Origin: Actinomycetota bacterium
Lineage (GTDB): Bacteria > Actinomycetota > Thermoleophilia > Solirubrobacterales > Thermoleophilaceae
Length of the DNA: 9,660 nt
Assembly (NCBI GenBank): GCA_005883295.1
Contig: VAWV01000163.1
Location: 1 to 9,660, forward strand
Reading direction: 5' to 3'
The notes under the pieces were generated by a model, which was given only the letters and a program-made list of their open reading frames with translations, was not told where the DNA came from and ran no database searches. The position numbers were made by a program, and so were the translations under genes. Positions 1-6,347 of the stretch are shown piece after piece (positions within the stretch are counted from its first letter, which is position 1; every line of letters begins with the position of its first letter).

Positions 1-1088
1 AGGATCCGGCCAGCCGCTACGCGACGGCGGACGACTTCATCGTGGCGCTCGAGGCGGCGCGCACCGCGATCCGGTCGGGAACCGACGGCGGCGGCTTCAC
101 GGAGAGCTGGGCCCCCGTGGTCGCTCCCCCGCCGGAGCCGGAGGAGCGCAGGCGGCGCTGGCCGTGGGTCACGCTGGCCCTCATCCTGCTCACCGGCGCG
201 GCGGTGGCGGCCTTCCTGCTCACGCGGCCCGAGCAGGTGACGGTTCCGCAGTCCGTGGGCAAGCCGGCCACGACCGCCGTACAGACGCTCGCGAGCGAGG
301 GCCTCAAATGGAAGATCCTCCAGGTGAAGAGCACCCAGACGGTGGGGGTCGTCGTCCGCCAGGACCCGACCGCCGGTCAGCGGATCGACAAGGGCTCCAC
401 CGTGAAGCTGTACGTCTCGAACGGGCCCGGCTTCACCAGCGTCCCGGACGTGGGGGGGAAGACCCAGGCGAAGGCCATCAAGCTGCTGAAGAAACAGGGG
501 CTGTTCGCGAACATCCAGCAGGAGCATTCCTCCACCGTCCCCGCAGGGATCGTCATCAGGACGGACCCGCCCGCGCTGAGCCAGGTGAACGTCGGCTCGC
601 GTGTGGACCTGTTCGTGAGCAATGGGCCGCAGCTCGTGACCGTCCCCGACGTGGTCGGACAGCAGAAGCCCGACGCCCAGGCGAAGCTGCAGGACGCGAG
701 CCTGCGCGTGACCGTCCACGAGGCCCCGTCGAGCAAGCCGAAGGGCCAGGTGTTCGCGGAGAGCCCGACGGCCGGCTCGCAGCTGCCGATCAACTCGCGC
801 GTGACGATCACCGTCTCGCAGGGCGAGCAGAAGGTCCCGGTCCCCGACGTGAAGGGCCGCAAGCAGGACGAGGCGAGCGGCATCCTTCAGGGCGCCGGCT
901 TCACCGTCAGGGTCGTCCAGGAGCTCGGGAAGGCGAGCGACCAGGGGAAGGTCATCCACCAGAGCCCGGCCGCCGGGTCGAAGCAGAAGAAGGGCTCGGC
1001 GGTGACGATCTACGTCGGCAAGACCTGCACCCCCCCGAGCAGCCCGCCGGCGAACCCGCCGCCCAGCGGGACCTGCAAGCCCGGATGA
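1..1088 (+). CDS. PASTA-domain Ser/Thr protein kinase, C-terminal part (5' truncated)
   Basis: This is the 3' part of a PknB-like membrane kinase; the catalytic domain lies upstream of the window. The frame is open from base 3 and begins with residues DPASRYATADDFI, which match the usual end of a bacterial Ser/Thr kinase domain, so the GTG at 42 is internal. A Pro/Glu/Arg-rich juxtamembrane stretch follows, then one membrane helix (about nt 159-224), then four PASTA repeats at roughly nt 237-428, 429-629, 630-827 and 828-1022. Repeats 2-4 carry the VPDV hallmark; repeat 1 has VPQS instead. The protein ends in a 21-residue Pro-rich tail holding two cysteines 15 residues apart. PASTA domains of this family bind muropeptides or lipid II and control cell-wall growth and division. 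The TGA stop overlaps the ATG of ddl (ATGA), implying co-transcription and translational coupling. The family is clear; the ligand and substrates are inferred. Confidence 0.93.
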   Translation, partial: DPASRYATADDFIVALEAARTAIRSGTDGGGFTESWAPVVAPPPEPEERRRRWPWVTLALILLTGAAVAAFLLTRPEQVTVPQSVGKPATTAVQTLASEGLKWKILQVKSTQTVGVVVRQDPTAGQRIDKGSTVKLYVSNGPGFTSVPDVGGKTQAKAIKLLKKQGLFANIQQEHSSTVPAGIVIRTDPPALSQVNVGSRVDLFVSNGPQLVTVPDVVGQQKPDAQAKLQDASLRVTVHEAPSSKPKGQVFAESPTAGSQLPINSRVTITVSQGEQKVPVPDVKGRKQDEASGILQGAGFTVRVVQELGKASDQGKVIHQSPAAGSKQKKGSAVTIYVGKTCTPPSSPPANPPPSGTCKPG

Positions 1089-2050
1089 GGATCGCCGTCC
1101 TAGGGGGCGGCCGTTCGAGCGAGCACGATGTCTCGCTGGCCTCGGCCGCCGCCGTGCGCGGGGGTCTGGCGGCCGCGGGTCACGAGCCGCTCGAGGTGCT
1201 GATCTCGCGCGACGGGCGCTGGTCGCACGAGGGCCGCCCCGTGACCGTCGAGCCGGGCGCCGGCCTGCTCGGCGCCGATGTGGTCTTCCCCGTCCTCCAC
1301 GGGCCCTTCGGCGAGGACGGCAGCGTCCAGGGCGCGCTCGAGGTGGCCGACGTGCCCTACGTGGGCGCCGGCGTTCTCGCCTCGGCGCTCTGCATGGACA
1401 AGGTCGTGTTCAAGGACCTGATGGCGCCCGCCGGGATCCCCCAGGTGGAGTACGTCGGCCTTCGCCCGGGCGACGACCGGGGGGGCGCCGCGCGCCTCGG
1501 CACGCCGGTGTTCGTTAAGCCCGCGCGGCTCGGGTCGTCGGTCGGCATATCGAAGGTGGAGTCCCCGGAGGAGCTCGGTCCCGCGCTCGACTCCGCCTTC
1601 GCGCACGACCCGCACGTGATCGTCGAGGCGATGTCGGACGGTCTCGAGGTGGAGTGCTCGGTGCTCGGCAACGGCCGCCCGGAGGCCTCCGAGCCCGGAG
1701 AGATCGTGGCCCACGCGGACTGGTACGACTACGAGGCCAAGTACAACGAGGGCGGGATGGAGCTGATCGTCCCCGCGCGGATCGAGCCGGCGGCCCGCGA
1801 GCGCGTCCGCGAGCTCGCCTGCCAGGTATTCCGGCTGGCTGGATGCGCGGGGCTCGCGCGCGTGGACTTCTTCGTGGAGGACGGCGACCGGGTGCTGGTC
1901 AACGAGCTCAACACCATGCCCGGCTTCACCTCAACCAGCGTCTACGCGAAGCTGTGGGAGGCGTCCGGGGTTGCGTACGGCGAGCTGCTGGACCGCCTGG
2001 TGTCGCTCGCGCTCGAGCGCTACCGGGAGGAGCGGAGCTACCGCTACTGA
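1085..2050 (+). CDS. ddl: D-alanine-D-alanine ligase
   Basis: This cytoplasmic ATP-grasp ligase joins two D-alanines to make the dipeptide that MurF adds to the peptidoglycan precursor. It has 321 residues, normal for the family. Visible landmarks are the N-terminal GGGRSSEHDVS (residues 7-17, with the substrate-binding Glu at 13), HGPFGEDGSVQG (72-83), the ATP-grasp loop KPARLGSSVGISK (145-157), the omega-loop motif YDYEAKY (214-220), RVDFF (259-263) and ELNTMPGFTSTS (274-285), whose Glu and Asn hold Mg-ATP. The YDYEAKY loop argues for D-Ala-D-Ala rather than the VanA-type D-Ala-D-Lac ligases. The frame is open far upstream, but ATG 1085 starts exactly at the conserved MRIAVLGGG and overlaps the kinase stop. 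No Shine-Dalgarno sequence is evident, which fits re-initiation after the kinase gene. The 3' end overlaps the convergent kinase gene by 7 bases. Confidence 0.97.
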   Translation: MRIAVLGGGRSSEHDVSLASAAAVRGGLAAAGHEPLEVLISRDGRWSHEGRPVTVEPGAGLLGADVVFPVLHGPFGEDGSVQGALEVADVPYVGAGVLASALCMDKVVFKDLMAPAGIPQVEYVGLRPGDDRGGAARLGTPVFVKPARLGSSVGISKVESPEELGPALDSAFAHDPHVIVEAMSDGLEVECSVLGNGRPEASEPGEIVAHADWYDYEAKYNEGGMELIVPARIEPAARERVRELACQVFRLAGCAGLARVDFFVEDGDRVLVNELNTMPGFTSTSVYAKLWEASGVAYGELLDRLVSLALERYREERSYRY

Positions 2051-3537
2051 TACAGCCGGACCGTGCCGACCTCGGCGTGGTCCTGGTTCGGCGGCAGGCG
2101 GTAGATCCAGATCAGGTAGTAGCGGAACGGCCCGCCGTCCCGCTTGAGGTAGATCTTCTTGCGCTTGGTGACGGTGACCTGCGCGAGCGGGCTGCCCCAG
2201 TCCACGAACGAGCTCGGGTTCGGTCCGATCCCGGTCGTCTCGGGCACCTTCGAGCCGTAGATCCGCGCGAGGAATCCAGGCGTGGGTGTCCGGATGTCGA
2301 TTCGCCGGGCGTGAACCAGCGAGCCCGCGTCCACGTAGATGCCGACGCCCGCCTTCCCCAGGTTCCCGCCCGAGTAGTGCGAGGTCGACCAGGTGCTGAG
2401 GGCATCGCGGTCGATCGCGTTCTGGGTCTGCTCCGGATGCTCGCCGTCCCCTTTGTAGGGGTCGTAGTCAGTGGCGCCGATCAGGTGCGCGACCCGGAGG
2501 CCTGGCGGCGGAGTAGCGCGTGCCGTGCCGCGGCTCCCGCGCTCGGTGTTGGTTGCGAGCAGGAGGATCGCTCCGGCCACGGCCGCGGCAACGAGCAGCG
2601 CGGCGGCGGCGTAGCGTCCGGGGCGGCGCAGCCGGCCCGGGGCGAGCCTTCCGGTCTCCTCGGGCAGCGCGCGCAGCACGGTGGTCGCCTCGCCGGTGGC
2701 CTCGCCCCGCCGGGCGGCCTCGATCGCCAGCGCCTGCTCCAAGTCCCAGACCATCTCCTCGGCGGTCGCGTAGCGGTTGCGGCGCTCCTTGGCCGTCGCG
2801 CGCTCGATCACGGCCGCGAGCGCTGCCGACACCTCCGGCCGCACGTGCTGCACGTCCGGGATCCGCTCGCGCACGTGCTTCATCGCGACGCCCACCTGGC
2901 TCTCGGCCTTGAACGGCACCTCGCCGGTGAGCATCTCGTACAGGCAGATTCCGAGCGAGTAGATGTCCGACTGCTCGGTCACCTCCTCGCCGAGCGCCTG
3001 CTCGGGCGCGACGTAGTCGGTGGTGCCGAGCACGCGGCCGGTGGCGGTGAGGCCGCCGTCGTCGAGCGCTCTGGCGATGCCGAAGTCCGTGACCTTCGCC
3101 CGTCCCTCGAGGTCCACCAGCACGTTCTGGGGCTTCACGTCGCGGTGCACTAGGCGCTGCGCGTGCGCGGCCGACAGCGCGCGCGCGATCTCCACCGCGT
3201 ACGCCACCGCCTCCACCACCGGCAGGCCGCCGCCCCGCCTGAGCCGGGCCTTGAGGGTCTCGCCCTCCACGTACTCGAGAACGATGTAGGGATGGCCGTC
3301 GTCGTCCCCCGCGTCGATGACGGTGACGATGTGGGGGTGGGAGAGGCGCGCCACCGCCCTCGCCTCGCGGCGGAAGCGCTCGTGCTGGAGGGGGTCGTCC
3401 GAGAGCGCGGTGTGCATGAGCTTGATCGCCACCCAGCGCTCCAGCGTCTCGTCGAACGCCCTGTAGACGGTCGACATCCCCCCGGAGCCGATCTGCTCCT
3501 CCAGCCGGAAGCGGCCGTTTAGAAGGGTGCCGATCAC
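2044..3537 (-). CDS. Transmembrane Ser/Thr protein kinase with extracellular discoidin-like domain
   Basis: A 497-residue kinase. The catalytic domain (about residues 10-270) is complete: glycine loop GSGGMS (17-22), ATP lysine in VAIK (Lys39), HRDVKPQN (131-138), DFG (151-153), an activation segment with Thr164, Thr166, Thr172 and Thr173, and APEQ (177-180). One membrane helix spans about 309-328 after a basic stretch, which places the C-terminus outside. Residues 350-497 have no PASTA repeats. They resemble the F5/8-type-C (discoidin/galactose-binding) beta-sandwich seen on other actinobacterial kinases: NAIDRDALSTWST, then KAGVGIYVDAG, then RRIDI. By analogy the outer domain probably senses a carbohydrate or cell-wall ligand. 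The start is GTG 3537, just before the typical LLNGRFRLEEQIG opening; there is no Shine-Dalgarno sequence, so a leaderless message is likely. It is divergent from the thioredoxin-fold gene with a gap of only about 11-20 bases. The kinase call is firm, the discoidin call is moderate, and the ligand is unknown. Confidence 0.94.
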   Translation of the reverse strand: MIGTLLNGRFRLEEQIGSGGMSTVYRAFDETLERWVAIKLMHTALSDDPLQHERFRREARAVARLSHPHIVTVIDAGDDDGHPYIVLEYVEGETLKARLRRGGGLPVVEAVAYAVEIARALSAAHAQRLVHRDVKPQNVLVDLEGRAKVTDFGIARALDDGGLTATGRVLGTTDYVAPEQALGEEVTEQSDIYSLGICLYEMLTGEVPFKAESQVGVAMKHVRERIPDVQHVRPEVSAALAAVIERATAKERRNRYATAEEMVWDLEQALAIEAARRGEATGEATTVLRALPEETGRLAPGRLRRPGRYAAAALLVAAAVAGAILLLATNTERGSRGTARATPPPGLRVAHLIGATDYDPYKGDGEHPEQTQNAIDRDALSTWSTSHYSGGNLGKAGVGIYVDAGSLVHARRIDIRTPTPGFLARIYGSKVPETTGIGPNPSSFVDWGSPLAQVTVTKRKKIYLKRDGGPFRYYLIWIYRLPPNQDHAEVGTVRLYQ

Positions 3538-3544
3538 TGTGGTC

Positions 3545-3550
3545 TATTTT
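3545..3550 (+). promoter_or_regulatory. -10-like element, leaderless promoter of the thioredoxin-fold gene
   Basis: TATTTT lies in an otherwise GC-rich stretch, 7 bases before GTG 3558, the spacing expected when transcription begins at the start codon. It fits the TAnnnT pattern of actinobacterial vegetative promoters. I see no convincing -35 box at 16-18 bases. It overlaps the divergent -10 candidate on the other strand. Confidence 0.5.
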
Positions 3551-3574
3551 GCGCGCGGTGCCGGCGCGTGTCCG
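3546..3574 (-). promoter_or_regulatory. Candidate leaderless promoter of the discoidin-like kinase gene
   Basis: Read on the minus strand: a -35-like CGGACA (3574-3569, four of six matches to TTGACA), a 17-base spacer, and a -10-like CAAAAT (3551-3546, four of six matches to TATAAT). Eight bases then separate it from the GTG start at 3537. There is no room for a 5' UTR with a ribosome site, so the message would be leaderless or nearly so. The promoter lies inside the 5' end of the thioredoxin-fold gene. Confidence 0.5.
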
Positions 3575-4406
3575 TTATTTCACCGACCCCGCATGTTCGT
3601 GGTCCTGGGCCGCCGAACCGCTGGTCCGCCGGCTCATGTGGGAGTTCGGCGAGTCGCTTGCTTTCACCTGGATCATGGGAGGGCTTGCCCGCGACTATAC
3701 GTACGCGCGCGACGTCTATCCATGGCTGCTCACGCACTGGCTCGAGGTGGCGAGCGAGACCCGCATGCCGCTCGATCCGCTCCTCTGGAAGGAGGGCCCG
3801 ATCGCCACGACCTATCCGGCCTGCATGGCGGTCAAGGCCGCGCAGGAGCAGGCGCAGGACGGCGGCTACCGGTACCTGCGGACGCTCCGCGAGGGGCTCC
3901 TCTGCTTCCGGCGCAAGCTCGACACGCGCGAGCCGCTCGTGGAGGCCGCCCGCGAAGCGGGCCTGAACGTGGAGCGCTTTCGCGTCGATCTCGACTCGCA
4001 CGCGATCGTGGAGGCGTTCGGAGCCGACCTCGAGGCGACCAGGACCGTGCCGGAGGAGGTGCGGGCGGCGGGGAACGTGGCCGACGCGCACGGGAGCGGC
4101 GAGCGGCTGCCCTTCCCCTCTGCCGTCTTCGTCGGCGAGGACGGCTCCGAGCACGGCGTGTATGGCCGGGCGACCTACGACCAGCTCCGGGCTGCGGCGG
4201 TCTTGGCGGGGGCCGAGCCCGCAGACGTGGAGCGCCCTAGCGTGCTGGACGCGCTGCGGCGGTTCGGCCGTATGGCCACGCGCGAGGTGGAGGAGGTGTG
4301 TTCGCTTCCGGAGCCCCGCGCCAACGCCGAGCTGTGGCGACTTGCTTCCGAATGGCAACTAAAGCCGGTCCGGGTGCTCACCGGGTGGTTGTGGGAGTTG
4401 GCTTGA
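3558..4406 (+). CDS. DsbA-family thioredoxin-fold protein with CxxS motif and helix-turn-helix-like tail
   Basis: A 282-residue protein with no signal peptide, so probably cytoplasmic. The opening ARVRYFTDPACSWSW matches the FrnE/YjbH-like DsbA group (Thioredoxin_5-type), whose usual motif is DPxCxWCW. Here the second cysteine is serine (Cys13, Ser16), so it cannot form the usual active-site disulfide. A cis-proline candidate is Pro187 (LPFPSAVF). Other cysteines are at 89, 116 and 248. About 65 residues follow the thioredoxin fold. The stretch MATREVEEVCSL, then ANAELWRLASEWQ, then VRVLTGWLWEL reads like helix, turn, recognition helix and wing, suggesting a winged-helix domain. I prefer GTG 3558 because a TATTTT -10-like element lies 7 bases upstream, giving a leaderless message; TTG 3549 would add three residues. 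The gene is divergent from the kinase gene and ends at a strong hairpin. Possible roles are a monothiol redox or chaperone-adaptor protein or a redox-linked regulator; the function is not known. Confidence 0.85.
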   Translation: MPARVRYFTDPACSWSWAAEPLVRRLMWEFGESLAFTWIMGGLARDYTYARDVYPWLLTHWLEVASETRMPLDPLLWKEGPIATTYPACMAVKAAQEQAQDGGYRYLRTLREGLLCFRRKLDTREPLVEAAREAGLNVERFRVDLDSHAIVEAFGADLEATRTVPEEVRAAGNVADAHGSGERLPFPSAVFVGEDGSEHGVYGRATYDQLRAAAVLAGAEPADVERPSVLDALRRFGRMATREVEEVCSLPEPRANAELWRLASEWQLKPVRVLTGWLWELA

Positions 4407-4409
4407 GGT

Positions 4410-4460
4410 AGCGGTTCGACTTTGGGTCCGTAGGGAACCCAAAGTCGTACCGGTACCGCT
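4410..4460. terminator. Strong hairpin between convergent genes, probable bidirectional terminator
   Basis: A perfect 11-bp stem pairs 4417-4427 (CGACTTTGGGT) with 4437-4447 around a 9-base loop. After a single T/T mismatch it extends by 4 bp (4412-4415 with 4449-4452). Alternatively an outer 6-bp stem forms between 4410-4415 and 4455-4460, because the right arm holds two copies of an ACCG-type unit. It fills the gap between the plus-strand gene stop (4406) and the purM stop (4459-4461). Neither side has a T-run, so it would act as a U-less hairpin, as often proposed in high-GC actinobacteria. Confidence 0.75.
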
Positions 4461-5520
4461 AGGCGGAGCTGAAACCGGTGTCCGCGCGGCCGACGAGGCC
4501 CGGCAACCGGACCACGCCCGCCTCGTCGGTCACGTGGCCGATCACGGCGGTGCCGCCGTGGTGGGAGTCGAGGAGCTCCACCGCGACATCGGTCTGGTCG
4601 TCGGGCACCACGACGCAGAACCCGCAGCCCATGTTGAAGACCTCGAGCAGCTCCGCCTCGCTCGCCCGCGAGCGCGCGGCGATCAGCTCGAACACCGGGA
4701 GGCGGGGAAGCGGCCCGTCGATGTCGTAGCCTACGGCGGCCTCGAGCCGTAGGAGGTTGAGCAGGCCGCCGCTCGTGATGTGCGCCAGGCCGCGCACGTC
4801 CACTCCGGAGCCCAGCAGCTCGGTGATCGCGCGCACGTAGATCACGGTGGGTTCGAGGAGCGTCTCCCCGACCGTTGCGCCGCCCAGCTCGGCGGGCCGC
4901 TCGTGCAGGGACGGGAGAGCGCGCCGCGCGAGCGTCAGCCCGTTCGAGTGCACACCGCTCGACGGGATGCCGATCACGGCGTCTCCCGGCCTGACCTTCG
5001 CTCCGCTCACGACCGCGTCGAGTTGAACTGTCCCGAAGCACGCGCCCACGAGGTCGAACCCGCGCGGCGACGGGTGGCCGCGGATGAGCTCCGGGAGCTG
5101 CGCCAGCTCGCCGCCCGGGATCTCCACCGACGCCTGCTCGGCGCCCGCGCGCAGGCCCTCGGCGATCTGCCGGAGCATTTCCGGATCCGCCTCTTCGACG
5201 GCGATGTAGTCGAGCACCGCGATCGGCTCGGCGCCCACGCAGATCACGTCGTTCACGTTCATCGCGATGCAGTCGACGCCGACCGTGTCGAAGCGGCCGA
5301 CCTGCTCCGCGACGATCACCTTGGTGCCCACCCCGTCGGTGGACAGCGCGATGCCGGTCCGATCGTCGATCCTCAGGACGTTGGCGTAGTGCCCCGAGCC
5401 GAGCACCGTGCGCGACGGCCGGCCGAGGTCGATGTGCCGAAGCACGTCGACGAGCGCCGTCACGGCCTGTTCGGCTCGGGCCGTGTCGACGCCGGCTCGA
5501 GCGTAGGCGTTGTCGGTCAT
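4459..5520 (-). CDS. purM: Phosphoribosylformylglycinamidine cyclo-ligase (AIR synthetase)
   Basis: PurM converts formylglycinamidine ribonucleotide to aminoimidazole ribonucleotide with ATP, the fifth step of purine synthesis, in the cytoplasm. The 353-residue length is normal. Landmarks are YARAGVD near the N-terminus, STDGVGTK (60-67), GVDCIAMNVNDVICVGAEP (81-99), SSGVHSNGLTLAR (187-199), AHITSGGLLNLLRL (246-259) and FNMGCGFCVVV (295-305). Two sites differ from the common bacterial form: GGELAQLPELI replaces the usual GGETAEMPG, and AHITSGG replaces AHITGGG. These look like lineage variation rather than decay, because the flanking conserved blocks are intact. ATG 5520 overlaps the uppP stop by 4 bases (ATGA), so translation is probably coupled to uppP. 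No other purine gene lies in the window. The TAG stop sits in the outer arm of the hairpin at 4410-4460. Confidence 0.95.
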   Translation of the reverse strand: MTDNAYARAGVDTARAEQAVTALVDVLRHIDLGRPSRTVLGSGHYANVLRIDDRTGIALSTDGVGTKVIVAEQVGRFDTVGVDCIAMNVNDVICVGAEPIAVLDYIAVEEADPEMLRQIAEGLRAGAEQASVEIPGGELAQLPELIRGHPSPRGFDLVGACFGTVQLDAVVSGAKVRPGDAVIGIPSSGVHSNGLTLARRALPSLHERPAELGGATVGETLLEPTVIYVRAITELLGSGVDVRGLAHITSGGLLNLLRLEAAVGYDIDGPLPRLPVFELIAARSRASEAELLEVFNMGCGFCVVVPDDQTDVAVELLDSHHGGTAVIGHVTDEAGVVRLPGLVGRADTGFSSA

Positions 5521-6347
5521 GCGCGCAGTGTGCCCGATCGCCGGGTCAGCACAGCGAGCGCCGCGGAGCCAAGCGCGATCCGGTAGGCGGCGAACGGGGC
5601 GTACGAGCGCGCCGCGTCCATGCGCCCGACCAGCCGGCTGGACGCGAGCGTGGACGCAAACGAGACAGCCAGCCCGGCCGCGAACGGCGCCGCGGTCCCG
5701 GCGGGCAGCCCGCGGCGCGCCAGCCGGTAGCCCTTGAGCCCGGTGGCGGCGAGGATGATCGGCAGCGCGGCGTGGCGCGAGAGCCGGTTGGCCGCGGCCC
5801 GCTCGAACCGCAGGAGGCGGGCCGCCGTGAGGGTCGCGCCGTTCCTGGACACGCCCGGCGCGAGGGCCGTGGCCTGCGCCACGCCGATGGCGAGCCCGTC
5901 GAGCGGTCCGGCGTCCTCGCGCGCACGCTGTGCGGGCGACAGGTCGGCGAACGCCAGCGCGGTGCCGGCCGCGACCTGGGCCGCCGCCACCCGCTCCGGG
6001 GCGCCCAGGCGCTCCTCGATCCGCCGCTCGAAGGCGAGGGCCGCACCCGCCGCCGGCAGCATCTCCAGGACGTGACGCGTGAGCCGCCGTCCGTCCAGCT
6101 CGCGGACGACGTCGGCCACCTCGCGCCGCAATCCGATCAGGAGGGCCAACGCGGTGCCCGCATGCAGGGCCACCTCGAATGACTTGCGCAGCTCGGGGTC
6201 CAGCTCGCCGTAACGCCAGCCGAGCAGCGCGGGCACGAGCACGAGGTGACCCGAGCTGGAGACCGGCAGCAGCTCGGCCGGACCCTGGAGCGCCCCAAGC
6301 GCAGCGGCCTGGGCGATCGAGAGCCGCGCGTCGCCGCCGTCGCTCAG
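5517..6347 (-). CDS. uppP: Undecaprenyl-diphosphatase (BacA/UppP family), probable CTG start
   Basis: An integral membrane enzyme of 276 residues (E. coli BacA has 273) that removes a phosphate from undecaprenyl pyrophosphate, regenerating the lipid carrier for peptidoglycan and other glycans. The (E/Q)xxxE motif is present as Gln21 and Glu25 in QGPAELLPVSSSGHL, with SSSGH at 30-34. The second signature, PGVSRNGATLTAARLL, begins at residue 164 and has the catalytic Arg168; the usual form is PGTSRSGAT. Several hydrophobic helices follow. The reading frame is open far upstream, but that part overlaps dedA in another frame and is very Arg/Gly/Pro-rich. I found no ATG, GTG or TTG between the dedA end and the first conserved block. 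CTG 6347-6345 overlaps the dedA TGA by 4 bases and has GAGG (6355-6352) upstream with 4 bases between. The start is inferred; the family is firm. Its stop overlaps the purM start. Confidence 0.92.
   Translation of the reverse strand: MSDGGDARLSIAQAAALGALQGPAELLPVSSSGHLVLVPALLGWRYGELDPELRKSFEVALHAGTALALLIGLRREVADVVRELDGRRLTRHVLEMLPAAGAALAFERRIEERLGAPERVAAAQVAAGTALAFADLSPAQRAREDAGPLDGLAIGVAQATALAPGVSRNGATLTAARLLRFERAAANRLSRHAALPIILAATGLKGYRLARRGLPAGTAAPFAAGLAVSFASTLASSRLVGRMDAARSYAPFAAYRIALGSAALAVLTRRSGTLRA

Noticed and set aside
42..44. GTG as the start of the first gene
   Set aside because: The frame is open to the window edge and the residues before it match the end of a kinase domain, so the gene is truncated rather than starting here.
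328..348. Functional link between the thioredoxin-fold protein and the cysteine pair of the PASTA kinase tail (residues 328-348 counted from the GTG at 42)
   Set aside because: The thioredoxin-fold protein has no signal peptide or membrane anchor and lacks the second active-site cysteine, so it is unlikely to form disulfides in an extracellular domain.
164..1084. N-terminal extension of the ddl frame into the kinase gene
   Set aside because: It is out of frame with four clear PASTA repeats and has no protein-like features. Ddl begins at its conserved MRIAVLGGG.
2009..2020. Palindrome GCGCTCGAGCGC near the end of ddl as a terminator or operator
   Set aside because: It is inside the coding sequence, encodes ordinary Leu/Glu/Arg codons, is short with no loop, and does not sit at the transcript end.
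1654..3153. Long plus-strand open frame opposite the second kinase
   Set aside because: It is antisense to two well-conserved genes (in part another frame of ddl), extremely Arg/Ala/Gly/His-rich with no recognisable domain, and is the expected shadow of G+C-rich third codon positions.
3534..4358. Minus-strand open frame opposite the thioredoxin-fold gene
   Set aside because: It is Arg/His/Ala-rich with no domain, and the plus strand has a recognisable DsbA-family protein.
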